From contig JANUWF010001661.1 of assembly GCA_026120185.1 (NCBI GenBank), positions 248,001 to 312,000 on the forward strand: a stretch of DNA of 64,000 nt, written 5' to 3'. Within the stretch, counting starts at the first letter, position 1, and the number at the start of each line of letters is the position of its first letter. This document shows positions 22,917 to 34,514 of the stretch, in pieces. A program made the position numbers and the translations under genes. The stretch comes from Voacanga thouarsii (Eukaryota > Streptophyta > Magnoliopsida > Gentianales > Apocynaceae). A model generated the notes under the pieces. It was given only the letters and a program-made list of their open reading frames with translations. It was not told the origin of the DNA and made no database searches.

Positions 22917-25900
22917 CCATTGGTCGTTATTCTCCGAGAGAATAAGCTAAGGGGACCAAACTATGTGGACTAAAAAAGGATCCTGGACATAATACTCACA
23001 GCGGAAGAGTATAAGTATGTCATTTACGAAACCTGTCATGTTATCGAGGAGGGTTCTACCGTCGAGGAGCGTGAGGCTGTAAAGGCATGGAAAAAGGCCG
23101 ACGAGATGGCTCGTTGTTACATGTTGGCCTTCATGTCTAATGTGCTCCAATCCAAACATGAGCACATGACCACTGCGTATGACATAACCCAATCATTAGC
23201 CACGATATTCACAGATAAGAATCGGCCTACAAGGCAGGAGGCTCTTTGAACCATCATTAACACTAAGATAGCTGAGGGAGTATCAGTCAGAGAGCATATA
23301 AGATGATTGCTGCTTTCAAGGAGGTAGAAATCTTAGGGGCTGTCATTGGCCCTGAGAGCCAAGTGGACATGGTTCTCGAATCTCTACTGGGTTCCTTTAC
23401 TCAGTTCAAGTTGAACTATAACATGAACAAGTCGAACATGGGTTTGACTGAGTTTGTAACACCCCATGACTACGTACCCTAAAAGGGCGCGGATGTCGCC
23501 CGGTCCCATAGGACAAGGGGTCTTTAAAACGAGGTATAAAATACAAAGGCAACCTCCAAGAGATTCAACTTAGATAAATAAAGAAATACTCTTATTACAT
23601 CAGGCTCAACTTGGAGCAAAACGAAATAAAAACAATTAATCGTTCAACAGCTTAAACAACAAATGTCTCCTAAGCAAAGATGACAATAATTAGAAAAGCT
23701 TCAACTATCAATGCTCCGCTGACTCAGCACAGTCTATCTCCTGAAAACATGATGTAAAACAGTGTGAGAATAAATCTCAGTAAGTCATGTGTGTGCACAT
23801 GGTGTTTAAAACTGTACGTGTATGCAAAGCGGAAAACATTTGTAGAAATATTTGGCAAGTCATAAATAATTTCTCTTTCGCAAAGAGTGGGTTTTTCCAT
23901 AATCACACTTTACACAAAATAATCATCCACTCGAATAAACAGTCATGTCACCACACGTTAAGCTCCATGAGAACAAAATGGCCAAGGCACCATACTTTGT
24001 GTACCTTGTCCGAACCAGATTACCACACGTTGGGCGTTCTGATCAAGGTGAGTGTATAGCTCACCGGGTGTGATACTCCTCCTTCTCTATACCCAACAAA
24101 ACTATCCGAGTGTCCATGCCAGAAAAATAAATAATACCTTACCAGGTATACATGCTAGCTCGGACCGGCCTGACCAACCAATATTGTCGCCTTTTCAAGC
24201 AGAGCTTATCTTCTGGAGGTGGCCTCCTGCCAGAAGACTTACTCTAGCCCTCCAAGACTAGTACTGTTAGCCTACCCTTATTGAATACTCAACGAACATA
24301 TCCGTCAATTCCTGATTCACAATATTTCCAAACCTTGGCTTTGTAAAACGTGGTTTTCTTTAAAAGAGATTTCTAAAAGTTTAAGGAAAAGAATAGTTTT
24401 CTTGATAAAATCGCTAGTTTGACAAAACCATTTAAAGAATAAATATCCACGTTTACAACCTAAGCAAACATAGTTCAACAATAGCTTTACAAAGCTTCAC
24501 AACATAGACTTACCATCACAACATTTAACAAAAGAGTTTATGCAAGAACTTACTTGATATGTCTCAGATAAACGAGATAAATTCACAGCTTGCTTTCCTC
24601 AATTATCCTCCTGATCTAAACCATATAATATCATGATCAGGGCTTCAACTAATTCGAACATGTGCCAAACTCATTTATTTTCATAACAATTCACAATCCC
24701 CTAAGATCCTATACTATGACCATATATTCAACAAGGTAATAGACATCATCTACTACCTTAAACCTTAATTTCAGCATTAAGGGTAAGTATTTCCGTACCT
24801 TACAACAACCGGATAGCAAGATCCCGATGCTCCTATGGTGATTGTCCCGAGTTCGTTGGATTAGAAGAGAAAAGTTGTCTCCTTTTTCCTTCTTTATGAC
24901 CGAGAATGCATAAAGAGATGAAATCAGCCTTGAGATGGCATGATTCCAAAGAAGAAAAGAAAGAGAATTGATGGAAGAAAGGAATCAAGAAGTTGAGATG
25001 GTTTTTGCTTACCTTGGAGGGTGATCGATTTTTGCTAGGTGTTGTTCTTGAGGTTTTCGAAAATTTGCTGTAGAGTTCTTGCTGGAATTTTTGTGTAGAA
25101 TGGAGAGGATAGACGGCTGCTATGATTTAGAATTAGAGAAGATTGGTTTAGGGTTAGATGGTGATATTTAGAAAGACTCTTAATGACTTACAGCTCACAA
25201 GTGCCTTCTTGCTGCCGACTTTGAGAGGATTTAAGGGAGAAAATATTCTGCAATTTTGATCCCTTGTGCTGGCCGAACTATTGCTTAAGAGAAGGACTGA
25301 TTGTGTTCAGAATTTTGGGTCAAACAAAGAAGAGTTTGCGAAGGTTTTTAGGGCTGAAATTTCTGTGCGCGTGCAGTAGTTTTGCTGTGCGAAATTGCTG
25401 AACAAGAGAGGAAGAATTTCTGGACTATTTTAGCTGTGGTTCTGCCGAAATTTCCAGAGAAAAAAATGAGGGTTTTAGGCGCTGAAAAATAGCTTGATCA
25501 GCTGGGGTTTTTCGGTGTGTTTGTGTGCAGAATTTCGGTTGGAATAGGAGTACAAGGCTGGCCGAAATTTTCTGTACAAAGCTGTCGAAAATCCTGGTTT
25601 CCTAGCTGGCCGAAATTCTGGAATTTGTGTGAGTAAAATCTGGTTTTGCACAGCAAAGATAATCTGAATTGATGGAAGATGTTTTAGGGGATTTGAGTTA
25701 GGGTTTGAAGGGTTGGATTGTACTTAAAGGTGCTGGAATTTCAGACAGCTTGTGTTAACACAAAGCTGCCGAAATTCTGCTAGGTTTAGGAAGAAAATCC
25801 TAGTCGAATTAGGATTGCAATAAAAATCTTATTTGCTAAAGGATTTAGGAAAAGATTTCCTAGCTTTGGAAGAGTTTAAGTTGAGCTAAAATTCCTCTAA

Positions 25901-26850
25901 GAAGTGGCGGCACTTGCTGGAAATTTTTTCCAGATTTTTAGCTTAGGTTCTAGGGTTAAAATCAACAAGGTTTCCTACTAGAAAAATGCTTCATTAATTC
26001 CAACTATCCATGGCAAGATCTATCTAGCTAAATTCAAGCTGAAATTTTAATTATTAGCTAGGGGTTTTCCGAAAATTCTAAGGAATAAAAGCTGAAAATT
26101 AAAAGTGAACTTTATTCACATCAAGGTCCTTAAGTTTAGGAAATAAATACAGAGATTTATTTCCTTGGAATAATGACACTAAAATTTCTCTAGGTTTGCT
26201 AGATCTTTTTCGGCCAAGACATGAAAGCTCTAAGGAAAGGAATTTTCAAGAAGAGAAACTAGCTTCACTAAAGGTAGGATTCGAACTCGGGTCACCAAAG
26301 GAAATCACCAACCTCCCCACTATTCCAAAACAACTCCAATACTAATTTTTTTCTACAATCAGTTCTCGCCACCCCCCAATACTCATCATTCCAAATCTTC
26401 GACCAAAACTCCCTTATCCAAATCTTTAACGACACAACTATTTCACATCAATTAATTCAAATGCAAGAGCAACGGAAAAATTCACATGCATCCATGCAAA
26501 TAAAATAATTCTAAGCTACCACATAAAATGCAAAATGCTATGCAATGCATGACTTTTCCCCATAGTCAAAGGTGGTTTTGGACGGGGTATTACAGAGTTA
26601 ATGAAGGAGCTCCAGATGGCGGAGAAGGTCATGAAGCCACACTCTAAGGCTATGATTGCTAATGCTTCATCTTCTAGAACTGAGCCCAAGCCTAGAAAGT
26701 TTAAGAAGAAGAAGGGGAATGCTGCGGTCCAGCCCAAGACCCTCTCAAAGACAAACCCAAGGGCAAGTGCTTCAAGTGTGGACTAAAGGGACACTAGAAA
26801 AAGGAGTGTCTAGATCTTCAAGCCAAGAAAATCCCCACAAGTAATGTTTT
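22917..26850 (+). pseudogene. Copia gag, interrupted by a solo LTR
   Basis: Gag is readable from 22917 ('ILRENKLRGPNYVD') through 'VMLESLLGSFTQF'-type capsid sequence to 23454, with a frameshift near 23300 and a stop in the first line. It is cut by the insertion 23455-26594 and resumes with ELMKELQMAEK. After a basic linker a CCHC zinc knuckle (CFKCGLKGHWKKEC, about 26768-26810) is reached after another frame change. Gag packages the element's RNA in virus-like particles. This copy is non-functional. Confidence 0.8.
23455..26594 (+). mobile_element. 3.1-kb solo LTR, Tekay-like gypsy
   Basis: It starts TGTAACACCCC and ends GGGGTATTACA, an 11-bp inverted terminal pair with one mismatch and TG...CA ends. 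GAGTT lies on both sides (23450-23454 and 26595-26599). No internal repeat of the start is present, so it is one LTR, not a whole element. Long LTRs with TGTAACACCCC starts are typical of Tekay/Del chromoviruses; the lineage is inferred. Plus orientation is assumed from that start. Short open frames inside (23724-24261) have no support. Confidence 0.85.
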
Positions 26851-29800
26851 TTATCTAGAGTCTATATCAATAGTTGGATCAACTTCCACTTGGATTATTG
26901 ATTCAGGAGTCACTGATCACACCTGTAACTCCTTGTAGGGGTTTAGAAAGATTAAAAGACTCCAGAAGGGCGAACATGGACTACGTGTGGGAAATGGAAT
27001 ACAAGTTTGGGCCCTTGCAGTGGGAGATCTGGATCTTGTATTTAATTGTAATAGAATAGTGGTTTTGAAAGATATTTTATATGTACCTGGATTTAGATAA
27101 AATTTGATTTCGGTTGCGAAACTAATAAATCAAGGATATTCTGTATCTTTCCATTCTGGTATATCTATCAGTAGAGATGGAGAAATTTTATGTACTGGGC
27201 ACATGTATGGGAATCTATTTTTCTTAAACCCTATTAACAATCAATTAAATAATGCTCGATCTGAACCTTTAATAAGAAAGAGAACGACCAATGTCAATGA
27301 CTCTTATCTTTGGCCTCTAAGGTTGTGGCATATCAACTCAATCAGGATTCAGATGTTGATCCATGATGGGCCATTGGGCTCATTGAGATTGGAAAATTGG
27401 CCTCAGTGTGAGTCCTGCCTGATGGGAAAGATGACCAAAAGGTCATTTGCCCCTAAGGCGGATAGAGCCAAGGAGGTATTGAGTCTTGTTCACACTGATG
27501 TATGTAGTCCCCTGTCTACACCAACTAAAGGAGGTTTTAAGTAATTTATCACTTTCACGAATGATTGTACAAGGTTTGGTTACGTTTACCTAATAAGACG
27601 CAAGTCTGACTCTTTTGACAAGTTCAAAAAGTTTAAGGCTGAAGTGGAGTGTCGGACAGGTAAATTGATCAAGACTTTACGATCGGATCATGGTGGAGAG
27701 TACCTCCTTGGTGAATTCAATGACTACATGGTACATCATGCGATAGTATCGTAGCTCTCTGCCGGGGACACCCCAGCAGAACGGAGTAGCTGAGAGAAGG
27801 AATAGGATATTGATGGAAATGGTCTGAAGTATGATGTCTCATGCTACTCTTCCAATGTCTTTTTAGGGATATGCCCTGGAAACAGCGCCATATATTCTAA
27901 ACTTGGTGCCTTCCAAGTCAGTACTTAGGACTCCCTATGAGATGTGGATTGGGCGTAAGCCAAGTCTGAATCATCTCAGGATATGAGGTTGTCCAGCTTA
28001 TGTACTGGTCACGGGAAACAAGTTGGAACCAAGATTAGAATTATGCTATTTTGTTAGGTATCCAGAAGGGATAAAATGTGGTTACTTTTATCATCATAAG
28101 GAACAGAAGGTACTGGTTAGTACCAATGCTAGATACCTAGAGGATGATCAAAGTACTTCCATGAAAAGTTCAACTAGGTTGGAACTGGAGGAGAAGTTAT
28201 CTTCGGAAGCAACTTCTTCTGACCCTATTGTGGAACAAGAAGAGGCACAGCCTCAAGAGCCTGTACATATAGAGCCTCGTCGTAGTGGGAGAGTGTCTAG
28301 GGTTCCAGAAAGATGAACTGGAGAAGCTTTCGAGCTGGTCTCTGACCATTAGGAACAAGACCCCAATAGATACGATGAGGCTATTGCTGATGCCGATGCA
28401 AATCTGTGGCATGGAGCAATGAAAGTCGAGATTGAGTCTATGTATCTCAATCAGGTTTGGGATCTTATAACTTCACCTGAAGAGATAAAACCCATAGGGT
28501 GTAAGTGGGTATACAAGAGAAAGAGGGGAGTAGATGGGAAGGTGGAAACCTTCAAAGTTAGGCTTGTGGCGAAAGGGTATACTCAGAAAGAGGAAATCGA
28601 CTATCAGGAAACCTTTTCCCCAGTAACCATGCTTAAGTCCGTCCATATCCTTCTTGCCATCGCATGTCATTATGACTATGAGATATGGCAAATGAATGTC
28701 AAGATGGCATTTTTAAATGGCCATCTTAGTGAAGACATTTATATGCCCCAACCGGAAGGCTTTGTTGCTAAAGGCCAAGAACATATGGTTTGCAAGTTTA
28801 AGAAGTCCATTTATAGACTTAAGCAGGCATCAAGGGTATGAAACATTCATTTTGATGAGACTACAAAGTCTTATGATTTTGTTCAAAACAAGGATGAACT
28901 ATGCGTGTGCAGGAAACTTGAAGGCATTAATGTGGTTTTTCTTGTCTTGTATGTGGATGATATTCTACTAGGGGCGGCAATATTGAACACGACACACCAA
29001 CACGACATGAACACGACACGGTTATAGCGGGTTAGGGTTGGGGTTTCGCGGTTCGAGTAGAAACAAGTCGACCCGTTTAACTTTAAACGTGTACATGTCA
29101 TAAACGGGTTCAACCTGTTTTAACCCGTTTCAACCCGCGAACTCGATTCACTTTTTTTAATATTTATATTTAATACTTTTTGTAATACCCTACAAATTTT
29201 ACTATAGAAAATTAGATAATTTAATTTTTTACATGAATTAATTGAATTAAATTTTATTATATGAATTAATTAAATTGTTTGTGTGTCTATTTTGTTTAAT
29301 TATATGAGACATCTTAAAGAAAATAAATGATGTTAATATGGTTATTTACTTGATATATAGTAAATGAATCATTCTTAATTAATTATTATTTAGTATCTAT
29401 AATAATAATATTAGTACGAGTTGGTAAGCAACGACGTTACGCGAGTCTAAAGGGGAAGGTTAGACCTTTAGGAAATAACGTATGTAATATGCCTACAGGC
29501 TAAATCGAATATAGAATGAAAAGAAGCTCGTGTGGTGCATTTACCAGAGGGTAAGGTTCACTCTGCATCGATTGACCAATTCGTATACTTGCTATTTCTG
29601 ACATTAGGACAAAGACAATTTGAATTACACCCTACAAGGACAAGCCTTCCTTTCGTGCTCGTTTTTTGCTCTCTATTTACTCTTTAAAATTCCTGGCATG
29701 CTACAACAAAATTGTTGTTCTAAATATCTAGAGAAAACAATTTCTTGAATAATCCATTTTCTATTGTAAAATTACATTTGTTTAGATTTTTAAGATTAAA

Positions 29801-31162
29801 TCTTATGAATTTATTAAGATCTCTAAATATTTAGTGGGATGGTTTGTTATTTTATTGGTTATTTATGAATTTACGGACTATTTTATTAGTTTTTTAATTT
29901 TATATAATTTGATTTGATTTTTTCAAATTTTTTGTATAATGGTGCACAGATTGGCGGGTTTAGTAGGTATTCGGGTTGACGAATTTAGTAATTATCTATT
30001 TAATTTTTGTGTCTAATTATGTCATGTCGTGTCAACCCATTTTATAACATGAACACGACATGAAAATAAATGGGTTGACACGACACGACACGTTTATTAA
30101 TCGGGTCGTATTCAGGTTGGCCTGTCAAGTGTAATTATCTCAAATTGACACGACCCGCCAACCCGAACACGACACGATTGCCACCCCTATATTCTACTCA
30201 TTGGAAATGATATAAGGTCATTATCATCTACAAAGGTTTGTCTGTCTAGTCAATTTAGTATGAAGGACTTGGGAAAAGCCAGCTATATTTTCGGAATTAG
30301 CCTTCTTAGAAATAGGAAGCAGAGACTGTTAGGATTATCCTAAGCGGCATACATTGACAAGATATTGGCCAGGTATAGCATGGACTCATGCAAGGGAGCT
30401 CTAATTCCTTGCAGACATGAGTTGTCATTTTCTTCAAGGGACTGTCTTAGGTCTCAAGAAGAAAATGACAGAATGAGTAAGATTCCCTATACTTCGGCTG
30501 TGGGAAGTCTTATGTACGCCATGCTGTGTACTAGGCCAGATATCTACTTTGTCGTAGGTTTGGTTAACAGATATCAGTCAAACCTTAGGAAGGTTCATTG
30601 GCAAGCTGTAAAGCACATTCTCAAGTACCTCAAGGGAACGAGAGATTATATGCTGGTTTACAAGGCTGATGACTTGGTTTCTACAAGATACACAGACTCA
30701 AACTTCCAAGCAGATAAGGATAAGAGAAAATCCACTAGTGGATATGTCTTCACCTTGTTTGGAAGAGCCATTTCATGGAGGAGTATTAAGCAATCTTGTA
30801 TTGCTGACTCAACTATGGAAATTGAGTATGTGGCAGCTTCGGAGGCATCTAAGGAAGCAGTCTTTCTTCGGAAGTTTCTTTTAGAACTTGAAGTCGTGCC
30901 ACACATGGACATGTCGATTGTGATGTATTGCGACAATATTGGAGTAGTATCACAATCAAAAGAACCCAGGAACCACAAGAAGAGAAAGCACATCGAGAGG
31001 AAGTACCACTTGATTCGGGATTTCATCCAGAGACGGGAAGTCGTAGTGGAACAGATTACCTCCAAGAACAATCTAGCAGATCCATTCACCAAGTCTTTGG
31101 TTGAGAGAATCTTCAAGAGACACTTAGACACCATAGGGGTGTGTACCTACAGACCTACTTAG
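26851..31162 (+). pseudogene. Copia pol: protease, integrase, reverse transcriptase, RNase H
   Basis: Order is protease, integrase, RT, RNase H, which defines Ty1/copia. Protease has WIIDSGVTDHT (about 26895-26925). The integrase zinc region has 'LRLWHINSIRIQ' and CESCLMGKM (27310-27430), then VHTDVCSPL and LIKTLRSDHGGEYL (27660-27705). RT has GCKWVYKRKRG (28500), RLVAKGYTQ, MAFLNGHL and LYVDDILL at 28948-28978. RNase H/C-terminal pol is open from 30365 to 31162 and ends near 'LADPFTKSL'. Several stops and frameshifts (about 26935, 27541, 27755, 28839) and the hAT insertion at 28979 make it dead. Confidence 0.9.
28979..30189. mobile_element. Non-autonomous hAT element
   Basis: Ends are TAGGGGCGGCAA and TTGCCACCCCTA, 12-bp inverted repeats with one mismatch. 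TATTCTAC, 8 bp, flanks both sides (28971-28978 and 30190-30197), the hAT target size. Sub-terminal regions repeat 'aacacgacacg' and 'gacacgaccc' blocks in both orientations, a usual transposase-binding layout. No transposase frame is present in the 1211 bp. Excising it with one TSD restores the copia RT frame across LYVDDILLIGND. Confidence 0.92.
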
Positions 31163-31184
31163 TCTTAGAGTGCAATTGGGAGAT

Positions 31185-33005
31185 TGTTGGAAAATATGCC
31201 CTCTTAGACTAGGTTTCTGATGTAAATATAGAATGTTTTAATAAGAGAATTTATTTTTAGAAATTGTTTGTGAATTTACATCTTATTTGTGCATAATTAT
31301 GTTTGGAAAAGACCCATTGTGTTTAAGTAAATGATCCATATGAATGGAGGTCTTTCACAGTAAGGTATGGATCACGGGTTACTTAACGCATAAACATTCA
31401 TTCTTAACCGATTAATGAGAATGAGAATCTCATCATGTTTAGGTTATTATGTTGTGAATTCTAAATAGAGAATGGCTTACCTTTAGCCAGTGAGTAGTCC
31501 ACTCACTTCATGATATAAGCATATTTCGAATATATAAAACAGAACATGTAGTAGTAGTTTCTTAAAGTATAATATGGAAAAAATCTAGACTACTACCACT
31601 ACAGCGTGGACTAGAACTCTACGACTTAAGTATGAGTTAGTAGTCTGACGAAGCTGGAAGCATATACTTTGATATGCTATAGTTGAGGTTCTATTATAGG
31701 GCCAATATACTTGCATGTTGGATATATGTGACTAGTTAGTTAAGACAGACTTGTACAAGATAGTTTCTATACTATATCGCCCCTTATGGTTGTCTGAATA
31801 ATCTAAATATCCAGGGTCCTGGGAAATATGACTTGGATTTTTGCTTTAGGGTAGCTCCCTTGGAAAGCGAAAACAATCCAAGAAGTCGTGGATCATTGGA
31901 CTAGAGGCCTAAGGATGGTAGATGTCATTGAGAGAGGTGTTAGTACACTTCTTCCTCTCTAAATGTGCGGCAATGTATAGAGGGGTATTTTAGTCATTAC
32001 ACCTATAGGTCAAAGACTTTGCTAACGCAGTATTGTCCTTGGGATCAATATTTCCTTATAGTGATATTAGGAAATATTTAAAATGTAAAATACAACTATT
32101 TATATGGCAAGGGTATTTTGGTCATTTTAGTTGCCAAGGCGGTGTGTCATTTGGTCCCCAATATAGACCGTGAGTCCTAATTAAATACAGGCTAAAGAAT
32201 TATTCTTAAATTAAATGGAATTTATTTTATTTAAGTCGCCTAATTTAATTGTTGAGCTAGAATAAAATAAAGGTCCATGTAGAGAGAGAGTTAATTAAAT
32301 TAGTTTGGTGGGTTAATTAATTATTCAGGGCTTTGGCCCAATTTGAATAATTAGGGATTAACCTGGTACTAAATTGATTTAGGCTTATTTAATTGAATTG
32401 GTTTATTTGGGCTGGAAAAATTAATTATTTGTGGGGCCATTAAGTTAGTTCTAACTAGAATAATTAATTAAGTCAAAAAGGTTAAACTAAGAGTCCAATG
32501 GCCCAGTCCAGTTTAACCTAAGGTTTTTTATTTAGGTTAAATAGGAGGATGAAAAAAAAAGAACGTTAATTCTTTGAGACGGCTTCTTCTCTGTGAAAGA
32601 AAAGCCAGACATCTCTCTTTGTCTCTCTCTCTCTCTCTCCAAAAAAAGGTTCCTGAGTCTGTAGTTGTTCACTAAACGGATTTAGGCAGGCCATATATTG
32701 GCAGATTGAGAGTTTGGTGTTCACCTACATGAAAAGACGGAGTAGGAGGCTTGTAGAAATCGCACTAGAGGCTTCCACCAGCGTACCCACTCTGGTAGCA
32801 CACATTCCGGTCCAGCCAACTCTTAGAATGAGGAAAAGAGGTAAAAATTTTAAACCTCAGAATCCGTGCAGAGCACGACCAGCGCCGGCTAGGGCTGCTG
32901 GAGCCGGCGCCAGCTCTATTCCGGAATCCCCTATTCTTTAGTTTTTCCAGTTTTTTTATCTTCGATTCCGTTACGTGCCCTGTATTTTCCGTTTCTATGC
33001 CTTCA
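31185..33005 (+). mobile_element. Ty1/copia 3' LTR
   Basis: TGTTGGAAAATATGCCCTC to CCTTCA, 1821 bp. It is preceded by a short purine tract (GGGAGA, 31178-31183) and by the pol stop. After it comes A and then TGCAT (33007-33011), matching TGCAT at 19259-19263 left of the truncated LTR start. A CT-dinucleotide run lies at about 32612-32640. Confidence 0.9.
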
Positions 33006-33006
33006 A

Positions 33007-33115
33007 TGCATATCTTGGAGTAAGAGGTTTCTTATATAAGCAGAGATTGCCTAACTTTCTTTGATTGCTTGTTGCATTATTAGTGTAGGGTCCATATGAG
33101 TGGAGTAAGGAATTA
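33007..33115 (-). pseudogene. Left-pointing pararetrovirus copy: intergenic region, promoter side
   Basis: The reverse complement matches about 18715-18835, including a TATA box (minus-strand CTTATATAAG at 33031-33040). It is continuous with 19132-19263 once the copia element is removed. Confidence 0.75.
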
Positions 33116-34493
33116 AGTTGTCGACTATCAAGAAGAATTGTTCCAAAAGGCGTCTTGAATGGAAGGGTCCACCACTAACCGGATTTGTCTTGTTGCTCTT
33201 TTCCACTTAGAGTGGAGTCTTGCCATTAAGGACTTTGACAGAGGTATGCTTAAGCAATACCGAAGGGTTATCCATATCTCCATTATCGAAGATACTGAAG
33301 TCTAGTTGAGATTCTGTTTTACTTTCTTCATCATCTGCTTGATGAATTTGTTGTTGAAGAAGTTGCAGTTGAAGTTGTAAATCTACTTTAAAGATTCTTT
33401 TTCCTTTACTGGATGAGGATTGAGTATCTGCTGCCTTTTGCTGTGTTTTCTGGACAAGAATCCATCCTTTTATTCTAATTTCTTTACAGAGGTATTTTCC
33501 AGAATCGATAGAATCTATTTTATAGTTCCATCCTAATACATAACAAATCTTTTTCTCAAAATAAAATTTACATAGCTGAATATTAGCGATAATGCTTGTA
33601 ACTGTTTTTCTATTACAAACTGGGTAAACTTTTCTTGATTTGTCTTGAAGAGACTAGCTTTATCTCCACCGAACTGATTCCACCAATCATAGAACCATCT
33701 TGGCATGGGACTGATTATTTCTTTGCCATTTAACAAACCAGGTACGAGTGAGGTCTCGTAAGCACATGAAATTATACTAGGCATGGGTATATTCTATGAA
33801 ATTGTAAGTGGGCGGTTTAAAAGGGGATTTAAACTGAATTGGAGTATAAATACCAGTAACTAGCCAAGTGTTTAAGTCAAGAATCTTTATGATTTAGCAT
33901 TTGGAATAAGCAATACATTTATCGGCACAGTTGGTATTTCGTTCATGTTCGAATTCAATCGAACCAATGGCATAAAGGATGTGTTCATAATAAAGACAAG
34001 GTTTCAAAGGCTCGGCTTTAAACAAATAATTAGACTGATTATAAGCTTCTGGATGGAGCTTATTGACAATTTCTCACTCGAGTTTAGTGGTTAATTCTCT
34101 TGGTAAGGCTAACATTGGAATAACTGCTTTTTGCAGAAAATCAAATTTCTCTTTGGTAGGGAGAACATGTTTATCTGTTTTTACTGGAGTGTTGGGATTT
34201 ACTGCTTCTTTGAAAGAAGTTGGAGAAGAAAGAGCATAAAATGATTGATCTATTTTCTGGGTTTTTGTAGCTTTTTGGGCTGAAGCTGAATCGAACAAAT
34301 TCATAGTAAGTAGTAGTCTGCTTACCAGATTTGTGGGAAAAGGAGGAACAGAGTTGAGAACAACAAACCTATTACCTGCTGGTGGTCGTATGCACTGTCT
34401 TTTATCCATGTCTGCATTTGCTGGTTTGGCACTCAATTTATAGAGGTGCACACAAGGATGAATGAACTCTAGAACTAAATCAGTACTCATCAC
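33116..34493 (-). pseudogene. Left-pointing pararetrovirus copy: downstream ORF
   Basis: The minus strand starts MMSTDLVLEF at 34493 and is open to 34074. It then continues with stops to the tryptophan-rich RWFYDWWNQFGG segment (about 33670-33705) and the C-terminal Gln-rich part near 33350-33420. It is homologous to 17274-18544. Function unknown. Confidence 0.65.
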
Positions 34494-34514
34494 AGTGTTG
34501 AATACTGTGCTACA

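Noticed and set aside
26270..26300. tRNA gene
   Set aside because: Only a B-box-like motif is present; no cloverleaf or A box was seen.
23455..26594. Complete gypsy element
   Set aside because: No second LTR, primer-binding site or pol; ends and TSD fit a single LTR.
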